DNA from: Climacium dendroides
Taxonomy: Eukaryota; Streptophyta; Bryopsida; Hypnales; Climaciaceae
Reading direction: 5' to 3'
Assembly: GCA_950106755.1 (NCBI GenBank)
Contig: CATNNA010000005.1
Coordinates: 1,488,001 to 1,552,000, forward strand
DNA length: 64,000 bases
Part shown: piece by piece, positions 1-15,000 of the stretch
Position numbering within the stretch: the stretch's first letter is position 1
Layout of the letters: each line of letters opens with the position of its first letter
Made by a program: the position numbers and the translations under genes
The notes under the pieces: generated by a model
Seen by the model: the letters and a program-made list of their open reading frames with translations, nothing else
What the model was told of the DNA's origin: nothing
Database searches by the model: none

Positions 1-3000
1 TATTCGTTTGGGTTCTATAAAATACAGCATGATTTTTAGAGTATTTGTTTTGAAATCCATTTTAAATGAAGAAGACAATGTAGGAAAGCAATAGGGTTGT
101 CTTAAAATTATGTTTTCCTATGAATCCTAATTATTTTGAACATCTGCAACTTGTGTGTTACGTTTTGTGACATGCTTCCACGTCAAACCGATATAATTTA
201 TTGGTTTGGGTTCTATTAAACACAACATGATTTTTAGAGTATTTGTTTTGAAATCCATTTCAAATGAAGAAGATAGTGTAGGAAAGCAATAGGGTTGTCT
301 TAAAATTAGGTTTTTCCATGAATCCTAATTATTTTGAACAATTGCAACTTGTGTGTTACGTTTTGTGACATGCTTCCACGTCAAACCGATATAATTTATT
401 CGTTTGGGTTCTATAAAATACAGCATGATTTTTAGAGTATTTGTTTTGAAATGCATTTTAAATGAAGAAGATAGTGTAGGAAAGCAATAGGGTCGTCTTA
501 AAATTAAATTTTTCCATGAATACTAATTATTTTGAATAATTGCAACTTGTGTGTTACGTTTTGTGACATGCTTCCACGTCAAACCGATATAATTTATTCG
601 TTTGGGTTCTATTAAACACAACATGATTTTTAGAGTATTTGTTTTGAAATCCATTTCAAATGGAGAAGATAGTGTAGGAAAGCAATAGAGTTGTCTTAAA
701 ATTAAGTTTTTCTATGAATCCTAATTATTTTGAACATCTGCAACTTGTGTGTTACGTTTTGTGACATGCTTCCACGTCAGACCGATATACTTTATTGGTT
801 TGGGTTTTATTAAATATAGCATGATTTTTAGAGTATTTGTTTTGAAATCCATTTCAAATGAAGAAGATAGTGTAGGAAAGCAATAGAGTTGTCTTAAAAT
901 TAAGTTTTTCTATGAATCCTAATTATTTTGAACATCTGCAACTTGTGTGTTACGTTTTGTGACATGCTTCCACGTCAGACCGATATACTTTATTGGTTTG
1001 GGTTTTATTAAATATAGCATGATTTTTAGAGTATTTGTTTTGAAATCCATTTCAAATGAAGAAGATAGTGTAGGAAAGCAATAGAGTTGTCTTAAAATTA
1101 TGTTTTTCTATGAATCCTAATTATTTTGAACATCTGCAACTTGTGTGTTACGTTTTGTGACATGCTTCCACGTCAGACCGATATACTTTATTGGTTTGGG
1201 TTTTATTAAATATAGCATGATTTTTAGAGTATTTGTTTTGAAATCCATTTCAAATGAAGAAGATAGTGTAGGAAAGCAATAGGGTTGTCTTAAAATTATG
1301 TTTTCCTATGAATCCTAATTATTTTGAACATCTGCAACTTGTGTGTTACGTTTTGTGACATGCTTCCACGTCAAACCGATATAATTTATTCGTTTGGGTT
1401 CTATAAAATACAGCATGATTTTTAGAGTATTTGTTTTGAAATCCATTTTAAATGAAGAAGACAATGTAGGAAAGCAATAGGCTTGTCTTAAAATTATGTT
1501 TTCCTATGAATCCTAATTATTTTGAACATCTGCAACTTGTGTGTTACGTTTTGTGACATGCTTCCACGTCAAACCGATATAATTTATTCGTTTGGGTTCT
1601 ATTAAACACAACATGATTTTTAGAGTATTTGTTTTGAAATCCATTTCAAATGAAGAAGATAGTGTAGGAAAGCAATAGGGTTGTCTTAAAATCAAGTTTT
1701 TCCATGAATCCTAATTATTTTGAACAATTGCAACTTGTGTGTTACGTTTTGTGACATGCTTCCACGTCAAACCGATATAATTTATTGGTTTGGGTTCTAT
1801 GAAACACAACATGATTTTTAGAGTATTTGTTTTGAAATCCATTTCAAATGAAGAAGATAGTGTAGGAAAGCAATAGGGTTGTCTTAAAATTAGGTTTTTC
1901 CATGAATCCTAATTATTTTGAACAATTGCAACTTCTGTGTTACGATTTGTGATATGCTTCCACGTCAAACTGATATAATTTATTGGTTTGGGTTCTATTA
2001 AACACAACATGATTTTTAGAGTATTTGTTTTGAAATCCATTTCAAATGAAGATGATAGTGTAGGAAAGCAATAGGGTTGTCTTAAAATTAAGTTTTTCCA
2101 TGAATCCTAATTATTTTGAACAATTGCAACTTGTGTGTTACGTTTTGTGACATGCTTCCACGTCAAACCGATATAATTTATTCGTTTGGGTTCTATAAAA
2201 TACAGCATGATTTTTAGAGTATTTGTTTTGAAATCCATTTTAAATGAAGAAGACAATGTAGGAAAGCAATAGGGTTGTCTTAAAATTATGTTTTCCTATG
2301 AATCCTAATTATTTTGAACATCTGCAACTTGTGTGTTACGTTTTGTGACATGCTTCCACGTCAAACCGATATAATTTATTGGTTTGGGTTCTATTAAACA
2401 CAACATGATTTTTAGAGTATTTGTTTTGAAATCCATTTCAAATGAAGAAGATAGTGTAGGAAAGCAATAGGGTTGTCTTAAAATTAGGTTTTTCCATGAA
2501 TCCTAATTATTTTGAACAATTGCAACTTGTGTGTTACGTTTTGTGACATGCTTCCACGTCAAACCGATATAATTTATTCGTTTGGGTTCTATAAAATACA
2601 GCATGATTTTTAGAGTATTTGTTTTGAAATCCATTTTAAATGAAGAAGACAATGTAGGAAAGCAATAGGCTTGTCTTAAAATTATGTTTTCCTATGAATC
2701 CTAATTATTTTGAACATCTGCAACTTGTGTGTTATGTTTTGTGACATGCTTCCACGTCAAACCGATATAATTTATTGGTTTGGGTTCTATTAAACACAAC
2801 ATGATTTTTAGAGTTTTTGTTTTGAAATCCATTTCAAATGAAGAAGATAGTGTAGGAAAGCAATAGGGTTGTCTTAAAATTAGGTTTTTCCATGAATCCT
2901 AATTATTTTGAACAATTGCAACTTGTGTGTTACGATTTGTGATATGCTTCCACGTCAAACTGATATAATTTATTGGTTTGGGTTCTATTAAACACAACAT

Positions 3001-6000
3001 GATTTTTAGAGTATGTGTTTTGAAATCCATTTCAAATGAAGAAGATAGTGTAGGAAAGCAATAGGGTTGTCTTAAAATTAGGTTTTTCCATGAATCCTAA
3101 TTATTTTGAACAATTGCAACTTGTGTGTTACGTTTTGTGACATGCTTCCACGTCAAACCGATATAATTTATTCGTTTGGGTTCTATAAAATACAGCATGA
3201 TTTTTAGAGTATTTGTTTTGAAATCCATTTTAAATGAAGAAGACAATGTAGGAAAGCAATAGGGTTGTCTTAAAATTATGTTTTCCTATGAATCCTAATT
3301 ATTTTGAACAATTGCAACTTGTGTGTTACGTTTTGTGACATGCTTCCACGTCAAACCGATATAATTTATTGGTTTGGGTTCTATTAAACACAACATGATT
3401 TTTAGAGTATTTGTTTTGAAATCCATTTCAAATGAAGAAGATAGTGTAGGAAAGCAATAGGGTTGTCTTAAAATTAGGTTTTTCCATGAATCCTAATTAT
3501 TTTGAACAATTGCAACTTGTGTGTTACGTTTTGTGACATGCTTCCACGTCAAACCGATATAATTTATTCGTTTGGGTTCTATAAAATACAGCATGATTTT
3601 TAGAGTATTTGTTTTGAAATCCATTTTAAATGAAGAAGACAATGTAGGAAAGCAATAGGCTTGTCTTAAAATTATGTTTTCCTATGAATCCTAATTATTT
3701 TGAACATCTGCAACTTGTGTGTTATGTTTTGTGACATGCTTCCACGTCAAACCGATATAATTTATTGGTTTGGGTTCTATTAAACACAACATGATTTTTA
3801 GAGTTTTTGTTTTGAAATCCATTTCAAATGAAGAAGATAGTGTAGGAAAGCAATAGGGTTGTCTTAAAATTAGGTTTTTCCATGAATCCTAATTATTTTG
3901 AACAATTGCAACTTGTGTGTTACGATTTGTGATATGCTTCCACGTCAAACTGATATAATTTATTGGTTTGGGTTCTATTAAACACAACATGATTTTTAGA
4001 GTATGTGTTTTGAAATCCATTTCAAATGAAGAAGATAGTGTAGGAAAGCAATAGGGTTGTCTTAAAATTAGGTTTTTCCATGAATCCTAATTATTTTGAA
4101 CAATTGCAACTTGTGTGTTACGTTTTGTGACATGCTTCCACGTCAAACCGATATAATTTATTCGTTTGGGTTCTATAAAATACAGCATGATTTTTAGAGT
4201 ATTTGTTTTGAAATCCATTTTAAATGAAGAAGACAATGTAGGAAAGCAATAGGGTTGTCTTAAAATTATGTTTTCCTATGAATCCTAATTATTTTGAACA
4301 TCTGCAACTTGTGTGTTACGTTTTGTGACATGCTTCCACGTCAAACCGATATAATTTATTGGTTTGGGTTCTATTAAACACAACATGATTTTTAGAGTTT
4401 TTGTTTTGAAATCCATTTCAAATGAAGAAGATAGTGTAGGAAAGCAATAGGGTTGTCTTAAAATTAGGTTTTTCCATGAATCCTAATTATTTTGAACAAT
4501 TGCAACTTGTGTGTTACGTTTTGTGACATGCTTCCACGTCAAACCGATATAATTTATTCGTTTGGGTTCTATAAAATACAGCATGATTTTTAGAGTATTT
4601 GTTTTGAAATCCATTTTAAATGAAGAAGACAATGTAGGAAAGCAATAGGCTTGTCTTAAAATTATGTTTTCCTATGAATCCTAATTATTTTGAACATCTG
4701 CAACTTGTGTGTTACGTTTTGTGACATGCTTCCACGTCAAACCGATATAATTTATTGGTTTGGGTTCTATTAAACACAACATGATTTTTAGAGTATTTGT
4801 TTTGAAATCCATTTCAAATGAAGAAGATAGTGTAGGAAAGCAATAGGGTTGTCTTAAAATCAAGTTTTTCCATGAATCCTAATTATTTTGAACAATTGCA
4901 ACTTGTGTGTTACGTTTTGTGACATGCTTCCACGTCAAACCGATATAATTTATTGGTTTGGGTTCTATGAAACACAACATGATTTTTAGAGTATTTGTTT
5001 TGAAATCCATTTCAAATGAAGAAGATAGTGTAGGAAAGCAATAGGGTTGTCTTAAAATTAGGTTTTTCCATGAATCCTAATTATTTTGAACAATTGCAAC
5101 TTCTGTGTTACGATTTGTGATATGCTTCCACGTCAAACTGATATAATTTATTGGTTTGGGTTCTATTAAACACAACATGATTTTTAGAGTATGTGTTTTG
5201 AAATCCATTTCAAATGAAGAAGATAGTGTAGGAAAGCAATAGGGTTGTCTTAAAATCAAGTTTTTCCATGAATCCTAATTATTTTGAACAATTGCAACTT
5301 GTGTGTTACGTTTTGTGACATGCTTCCACGTCAAACCGATATAATTTATTCGTTTGGGTTCTATAAAATACAGCATGATTTTTAGAGTATTTGTTTTGAA
5401 ATCCATTTTAAATGAAGAAGACAATGTAGGAAAGCAATAGGGTTGTCTTAAAATTATGTTTTCCTATGAATCCTAATTATTTTGAACATCTGCAACTTGT
5501 GTGTTACGTTTTGTGACATGCTTCCACGTCAAACCGATATAATTTATTGGTTTGGGTTCTATTAAACACAACATGATTTTTAGAGTATTTGTTTTGAAAT
5601 CCATTTCAAATGAAGAAGATAGTGTAGGAAAGCAATAGGGTTGTCTTAAAATTAGGTTTTTCCATGAATCCTAATTATTTTGAACAATTGCAACTTGTGT
5701 GTTACGTTTTGTGACATGCTTCCACGTCAAACCGATATAATTTATTCGTTTGGGTTCTATAAAATACAGCATGATTTTTAGAGTATTTGTTTTGAAATCC
5801 ATTTTAAATGAAGAAGACAATGTAGGAAAGCAATAGGCTTGTCTTAAAATTATGTTTTCCTATGAATCCTAATTATTTTGAACATCTGCAACTTGTGTGT
5901 TACGTTTTGTGACATGCTTCCACGTCAAACCGATATAATTTATTGGTTTGGGTTCTATTAAACACAACATGATTTTTAGAGTATTTGTTTTGAAATCCAT

Positions 6001-9000
6001 TTCAAATGAAGAAGATAGTGTAGGAAAGCAATAGGGTTGTCTTAAAATCAAGTTTTTCCATGAATCCTAATTATTTTGAACAATTGCAACTTGTGTGTTA
6101 CGTTTTGTGACATGCTTCCACGTCAAACCGATATAATTTATTGGTTTGGGTTCTATGGAACACAACATGATTTTTAGAGTATTTGTTTTGAAATCCATTT
6201 CAAATGAAGAAGATAGTGTAGGAAAGCAATAGGGTTGTCTTAAAATTAGGTTTTTCCATGAATCCTAATTATTTTGAACAATTGCAACTTCTGTGTTACG
6301 ATTTGTGATATGCTTCCACGTCAAACTGATATAATTTATTGGTTTGGGTTCTATTAAACACAACATGATTTTTAGAGTATGTGTTTTGAAATCCATTTCA
6401 AATGAAGAAGATAGTGTAGGAAAGCAATAGGGTTGTCTTAAAATTAAGTTTTTCCATGAATCCTAATTATTTTGAACAATTGCAACTTGTGTGTTACGTT
6501 TTGTGACATGCTTCCACGTCAAACCGATATAATTTATTCGTTTGGGTTCCATAAAATACAGCATGATTTCTAGAGTATTTGTTTTGAAATCCATTTTAAA
6601 TGAAGAAGACAATGTAGGAAAGCAATAGGGTTGTCTTAAAATTAGGTTTTTCCATGAATCCTAATTATTTTGAACAATTGCAACTTCTGTGTTACGATTT
6701 GTGATATGCTTCCACGTCAAACTGATATAATTTATTGGTTTGGGTTCTATTAAACACAACATGATTTTTAGAGTATGTGTTTTGAAATCCATTTCAAATG
6801 AAGAAGATAGTGTAGGAAAGCAATAGGGTTGTCTTAAAATTAAGTTTTTCCATGAATCCTAATTATTTTGAACAATTGCAACTTGTGTGTTACGTTTTGT
6901 GACATGCTTCCACGTCAAACCGATATAATTTATTCGTTTGGGTTCTATAAAATACAGCATGATTTTTAGAGTATTTGTTTTGAAATCCATTTTAAATGAA
7001 GAAGACAATGTAGGAAAGCAATAGGGTTGTCTTAAAATTATGTTTTCCTATGAATCCTAATTATTTTGAACATCTGCAACTTGTGTGTTACGTTTTGTGA
7101 CATGCTTCCACGTCAAACCGATATAATTTATTGGTTTGGGTTCTATTAAACACAACATGATTTTTAGAGTATTTGTTTTGAAATCCATTTCAAATGAAGA
7201 AGATAGTGTAGAAAAGCAATAGGGTTGTCTTAAAATTAGGTTTTTCCATGAATCCTAATTATTTTGAACAATTGCAACTTGTGTGTTACGTTTTGTGACA
7301 TGCTTCCACGTCAAACCGATATAATTTATTCGTTTGGGTTCTATAAAATACAGCATGATTTTTAGAGTATTTGTTTTGAAATCCATTTTAAATGAAGAAG
7401 ACAATGTAGGAAAGCAATAGGGTTGTCTTAAAATTATGTTTTCCTATGAATCCTAATTATTTTGAACATCTGCAACTTGTGTGTTACGTTTTGTGACATG
7501 CTTCCACGTCAAACCGATATAATTTATTGGTTTGGGTTCTATTAAACACAACATGATTTTTAGAGTTTTTGTTTTGAAATCCATTTCAAATGAAGAAGAT
7601 AGTGTAGGAAAGCAATAGGGTTGTCTTAAAATTAGGTTTTTCCATGAATCCTAATTATTTTGAACAATTGCAACTTGTGTGTTACGTTTTGTGACATGCT
7701 TCCACGTCAAACCGATATAATTTATTGGTTTGGGTTCTATTAAACACAACATGATTTTTAGAGTATTTGTTTTGAAATCCATTTCAAATGAAGAAGATAG
7801 TGTAGGAAAGCAATAGGGTTGTCTTAAAATTAAGTTTTTCCATGAATCCTAATTATTTTGAACAATTGCAACTTGTGTGTTACGTTTTGTGACATGCTTC
7901 CACGTCAAACCGATATAATTTATTCGTTTGGGTTCTATAAAATACAGCATGATTTTTAGAGTATTTGTTTTGAAATCCATTTTAAATGAAGAAGACAATG
8001 TAGGAAAGCAATAGGGTTGTCTTAAAATTATGTTTTCCTATGAATCCTAATTAATTTGAACATCTGCAACTTGTGTGTTACGTTTTGTGACATGCTTCCA
8101 CGTCAAACCGATATAATTTATTGGTTTGGGTTCTATTAAACACAACATGATTTTTAGAATATTTGTTTTGAAATCCATTTCAAATGAAGAAGATAGTGTA
8201 GGAAAGCAATAGGGTTGTCTTAAAATTAGGTTTTTCCATGAATCCTAATTATTTTGAACAATTGCAACTTGTGTGTTACGTTTTGTGACATGCTTCCACG
8301 TTAAACCGATATAATTTATTCGTTTGGGTTCTATAAAATACAGCATGATTTTTAGAGTATTTGTTTTGAAATCCATTTTAAATGAAGAAGACAATGTAGG
8401 AAAGCAATAGGGTTGTCTTAAAATTATGTTTTCCTATGAATCCTAATTATTTTGAACATCTGCAACTTGTGTGTTACGTTTTGTGACATGCTTCCACGTC
8501 AAACCGATATAATTTATTCGTTTGGGTTCTATAAAATACAGCATGATTTTTAGAGTATTTGTTTTGAAATCCATTTTAAATGAAGAAGACAATGTAGGAA
8601 AGCAATAGGGTTGTCTTAAAATTATGTTTTCCTATGAATCCTAATTATTTTGAACATCTGCAACTTGTGTGTTACGTTTTGTGACATGCTTCCACGTCAA
8701 ACCGATATAATTTATTGGTTTGGGTTCTATTAAACACAACATGATTTTTAGAGTATTTGTTTTGAAATCCATTTCAAATGAAGAAGATAGTGTAGAAAAG
8801 CAATAGGGTTGTCTTAAAATTAGGTTTTTCCATGAATCCTAATTATTTTGAACAATTGCAACTTGTGTGTTACGTTTTGTGACATGCTTCCACGTCAAAC
8901 CGATATAATTTATTCGTTTGGGTTCTATAAAATACAGCATGATTTTTAGAGTATTTGTTTTGAAATCCATTTTAAATGAAGAAGACAATGTAGGAAAGCA

Positions 9001-12000
9001 ATAGGGTTGTCTTAAAATTATGTTTTCCTATGAATCCTAATTATTTTGAACATCTGCAACTTGTGTGTTACGTTTTGTGACATGCTTCCACGTCAAACCG
9101 ATATAATTTATTGGTTTGGGTTCTATTAAACACAACATGATTTTTAGAGTTTTTGTTTTGAAATCCATTTCAAATGAAGAAGATAGTGTAGGAAAGCAAT
9201 AGGGTTGTCTTAAAATTAGGTTTTTCCATGAATCCTAATTATTTTGAACAATTGCAACTTGTGTGTTACGTTTTGTGACATGCTTCCACGTCAAACCGAT
9301 ATAATTTATTGGTTTGGGTTCTATTAAACACAACATGATTTTTAGAGTATTTGTTTTGAAATCCATTTCAAATGAAGAAGATAGTGTAGGAAAGCAATAG
9401 GGTTGTCTTAAAATTAAGTTTTTCCATGAATCCTAATTATTTTGAACAATTGCAACTTGTGTGTTACGTTTTGTGACATGCTTCCACGTCAAACCGATAT
9501 AATTTATTCGTTTGGGTTCTATAAAATACAGCATGATTTTTAGAGTATTTGTTTTGAAATCCATTTTAAATGAAGAAGACAATGTAGGAAAGCAATAGGG
9601 TTGTCTTAAAATTATGTTTTCCTATGAATCCTAATTAATTTGAACATCTGCAACTTGTGTGTTACGTTTTGTGACATGCTTCCACGTCAAACCGATATAA
9701 TTTATTGGTTTGGGTTCTATTAAACACAACATGATTTTTAGAATATTTGTTTTGAAATCCATTTCAAATGAAGAAGATAGTGTAGGAAAGCAATAGGGTT
9801 GTCTTAAAATTATGTTTTTCCATGAATCCTAATTATTTTGAACAATTGCAACTTGTGTGTTACGTTTTGTGACATGCTTCCACGTTAAACCGATATAATT
9901 TATTCGTTTGGGTTCTATAAAATACAGCATGATTTTTAGAGTATTTGTTTTGAAATCCATTTTAAATGAAGAAGACAATGTAGGAAAGCAATAGGCTTGT
10001 CTTAAAATTATGTTTTCCTATGAATCCTAATTATTTTGAACATCTGCAACTTGTGTGTTACGTTTTGTGACATGCTTCCACGTCAAACCGATATAATTTA
10101 TTCGTTTGGGTTCTATTAAACACAACATGATTTTTAGAGTATTTGTTTTGAAATCCATTTCAAATGAAGAAGATAGTATAGGAAAGCAATAGGGTTGTCT
10201 TAAAATTAGGTTTTTCCATGAATCCTAATTATTTTGAACAATTGCAACTTGTGTGTTACGTTTTGTGACATGCTTCCACGTCAAACCGATATAATTTATT
10301 GGTTTGGGTTCTATTAAACACAACATGATTTTTAGAGTATTTGTTTTGAAATCCATTTCAAATGAAGAAGATAGTGTAGGAAAGCAATAGGGTTGTCTTA
10401 AAATTAAGTTTTTCCATGAATCCTAATTATTTTGAACAATTGCAACTTGTGTGTTACGTTTTGTGACATGCTTCCACGTCAAACCGATATAATTTATTCG
10501 TTTGGGTTCTATAAAATACAGCATGATTTTTAGAGTATTTGTTTTGAAATCCATTTTAAATGAAGAAGACAATGTAGGAAAGCAATAGGGTTGTCTTAAA
10601 ATTATGTTTTCCTATGAATCCTAATTAATTTGAACATCTGCAACTTGTGTGTTACGTTTTGTGACATGCTTCCACGTCAAACCGATATAATTTATTGGTT
10701 TGGGTTCTATTAAACACAACATGATTTTTAGAATATTTGTTTTGAAATCCATTTCAAATGAAGAAGATAGTGTAGGAAAGCAATAGGGTTGTCTTAAAAT
10801 TAGGTTTTTCCATGAATCCTAATTATTTTGAACAATTGCAACTTGTGTGTTACGTTTTGTGACATGCTTCCACGTTAAACCGATATAATTTATTCGTTTG
10901 GGTTCTATAAAATACAGCATGATTTTTAGAGTATTTGTTTTGAAATCCATTTTAAATGAAGAAGACAATGTAGGAAAGCAATAGGCTTGTCTTAAAATTA
11001 TGTTTTCCTATGAATCCTAATTATTTTGAACATCTGCAACTTGTGTGTTACGTTTTGTGACATGCTTCCACGTCAAACCGATATAATTTATTCGTTTGGG
11101 TTCTATTAAACACAACATGATTTTTAGAGTATTTGTTTTGAAATCCATTTCAAATGAAGAAGATAGTATAGGAAAGCAATAGGGTTGTCTTAAAATTAAG
11201 TTTTTCCATGAATCCTAATTATATTGAACAATTGCAACTTGTGTGTTACGTTTTGTGACATGCTTCCACGTCAAACCGATATAATTTATTGGTTTGGGTT
11301 CTATTAAACACAACATGATTTTTAGAGTATTTGTTTTGAAATCCATTTCAAATGAAGAAGATAGTGTAGGAAAGCAATAGGGTTGTCTTAAAATTAGGTT
11401 TTTCCATGAATCCTAATTATTTTGAACAATTGCAACTTGTGTGTTACGATTTGTGATATGCTTCCACGTCAAACTGATATAATTTATTGGTTTGGGTTCT
11501 ATTAAATGCAACATGATTTTTAGAGTATTTGTTTTGAAATCCATTTCAAATGAAGAAGATAGTGTAGGAAAGCAATAGGGTTGTCTTAAAATTAAGTTTT
11601 TCCATGAATCCTAATTATTTTGAACAATTGCAACTTGTGTGTTACGTTTTGTGACATGCTTCCACGTCAAACCGATATAATTTATTCGTTTGGGTTCTAT
11701 AAAATACAGCATGATTTTTAGAGTATTTGTTTTGAAATCCATTTTAAATGAAGAAGACAATGTAGGAAAGCAATAGGCTTGTCTTAAAATTATGTTTTCC
11801 TATGAATCCTAATTATTTTGAACATCTGCAACTTGTGTGTTACGTTTTGTGACATGCTTCCACGTCAAACCGATATAATTTATTGGTTTGGGTTCTATTA
11901 AACACAACATGATTTTTAGAGTTTTTGTTTTGAAATCCATTTCAAATGAAGAAGATAGTGTAGGAAAGCAATAGGGTTGTCTTAAAATTAGGTTTTTCCA

Positions 12001-15000
12001 TGAATCCTAATTATTTTGAACAATTGCAACTTGTGTGTTACGATTTGTGATATGCTTCCACGTCAAACTGATATAATTTATTGGTTTGGGTTCTATTAAA
12101 TGCAACATGATTTTTAGAGTATTTGTTTTGAAATCCATTTCAAATGAAGAAGATAGTGTAGGAAAGCAATAGGGTTGTCTTAAAATTAAGTTTTTCCATG
12201 AATCCTAATTATTTTGAACAATTGCAACTTGTGTGTTACGTTTTGTGACATGCTTCCACGTCAAACCGATATAATTTATTCGTTTGGGTTCTATAAAATA
12301 CAGCATGATTTTTAGAGTATTTGTTTTGAAATCCCTTTTAAATGAAGAAGACAATGTAGGAAAGCAATAGGCTTGTCTTAAAATTATGTTTTCCTATGAA
12401 TCCTAATTATTTTGAACATCTGCAACTTGTGTGTTACGTTTTGTGACATGCTTCCACGTCAAACCGATATAATTTATTGGTTTGGGTTCTATTAAACACA
12501 ACATGATTTTTAGAGTATTTGTTTTGAAATCCATTTCAAATGAAGAAGATAGTGTAGGAAAGCAATAGGGTTGTCTTAAAATTAGGTTTTTCCATGAATC
12601 CTAATTATTTTGAACAATTGCAACTTGTGTGTTACGTTTTGTGACATGCTTCCACGTCAAACCGATATAATTTATTCGTTTGGGTTCTATAAAATACAGC
12701 ATGATTTTTAGAGTATTTGTTTTGAAATCCATTTTAAATGAAGAAGACAATGTAGGAAAGCAATAGGGTTGTCTTAAAATTATGTTTTCCTATGAATCCT
12801 AATTATTTTGAACATCTGCAACTTATGTGTTACGTTTTGTGACATGCTTCCACGTCAAACCGATATAATTTATTGGTTTGGGTTCTATTAAACACAACAT
12901 GATTTTTAGAGTTTTTGTTTTGAAATCCATTTCAAATGAAGAAGATAGTGTAGGAAAGCAATAGGGTTGTCTTAAAATTAGGTTTTTCCATGAATCCTAA
13001 TTATTTTGAACAATTGCAACTTGTGTGTTACGTTTTGTGACATGCTTCCACGTCAAACCGATATAATTTATTGGTTTGGGTTCTATTAAACACAACATGA
13101 TTTTTAGAGTATTTGTTTTGAAATCCATTTCAAATGAAGAAGATAGTGTAGGAAAGCAATAGGGTTGTCTTAAAATTAAGTTTTTCCATGAATCCTAATT
13201 ATTTTGAACAATTGCAACTTGTGTGTTACGTTTTGTGACATGCTTCCACGTCAAACCGATATAATTTATTCGTTTGGGTTCTATAAAATACAGCATGATT
13301 TTTAGAGTATTTGTTTTGAAATCCATTTTAAATGAAGAAGACAATGTAGGAAAGCAATAGGCTTGTCTTAAAATTATGTTTTCCTATGAATCCTAATTAT
13401 TTTGAACATCTGCAACTTGTGTGTTACGTTTTGTGACATGCTTCCACGTCAAACCGATATAATTTATTGGTTTGGGTTCTATTAAACACAACATGATTTT
13501 TAGAGTTTTTGTTTTGAAATCCATTTCAAATGAAGAAGATAGTGTAGGAAAGCAATAGGGTTGTCTTAAAATTAGGTTTTTCCATGAATCCTAATTATTT
13601 TGAACAATTGCAACTTGTGTGTTACGATTTGTGATATGCTTCCACGTCAAACTGATATAATTTATTGGTTTGGGTTCTATTAAATGCAACATGATTTTTA
13701 GAGTATTTGTTTTGAAATCCATTTCAAATGAAGAAGATAGTGTAGGAAAGCAATAGGGTTGTCTTAAAATTAAGTTTTTCCATGAATCCTAATTATTTTG
13801 AACAATTGCAACTTGTGTGTTACGTTTTGTGACATGCTTCCACGTCAAACCGATATAATTTATTCGTTTGGGTTCTATAAAATACAGCATGATTTTTAGA
13901 GTATTTGTTTTGAAATCCATTTTAAATGAAGAAGACAATGTAGGAAAGCAATAGGCTTGTCTTAAAATTATGTTTTCCTATGAATCCTAATTATTTTGAA
14001 CATCTGCAACTTGTGTGTTACGTTTTGTGACATGCTTCCACGTCAAACCGATATAATTTATTGGTTTGGGTTCTATTAAACACAACATGATTTTTAGAGT
14101 ATTTGTTTTGAAATCCATTTCAAATGAAGAAGATAGTGTAGGAAAGCAATAGGGTTGTCTTAAAATTAGGTTTTTCCATGAATCCTAATTATTTTGAACA
14201 ATTGCAACTTGTGTGTTACGTTTTGTGACATGCTTCCACGTCAAACCGATATAATTTATTCGTTTGGGTTCTATAAAATACAGCATGATTTTTAGAGTAT
14301 TTGTTTTGAAATCCATTTTAAATGAAGAAGACAATGTAGGAAAGCAATAGGGTTGTCTTAAAATTATGTTTTCCTATGAATCCTAATTATTTTGAACATC
14401 TGCAACTTGTGTGTTACGTTTTGTGACATGCTTCCACGTCAAACCGATATAATTTATTGGTTTGGGTTCTATTAAACACAACATGATTTTTAGAGTTTTT
14501 GTTTTGAAATCCATTTCAAATGAAGAAGATAGTGTAGGAAAGCAATAGGGTTGTCTTAAAATTAGGTTTTTCCATGAATCCTAATTATTTTGAACAATTG
14601 CAACTTGTGTGTTACGTTTTGTGACATGCTTCCACGTCAAACCGATATAATTTATTGGTTTGGGTTCTATTAAACACAACATGATTTTTAGAGTATTTGT
14701 TTTGAAATCCATTTCAAATGAAGAAGATAGTGTAGGAAAGCAATAGGGTTGTCTTAAAATTAAGTTTTTCCATGAATCCTAATTATTTTGAACAATTGCA
14801 ACTTGTGTGTTACGTTTTGTGACATGCTTCCACGTCAAACCGATATAATTTATTCGTTTGGGTTCTATAAAATACAGCATGATTTTTAGAGTATTTGTTT
14901 TGAAATCCATTTTAAATGAAGAAGACAATGTAGGAAAGCAATAGGGTTGTCTTAAAATTATGTTTTCCTATGAATCCTAATTATTTTGAACATCTGCAAC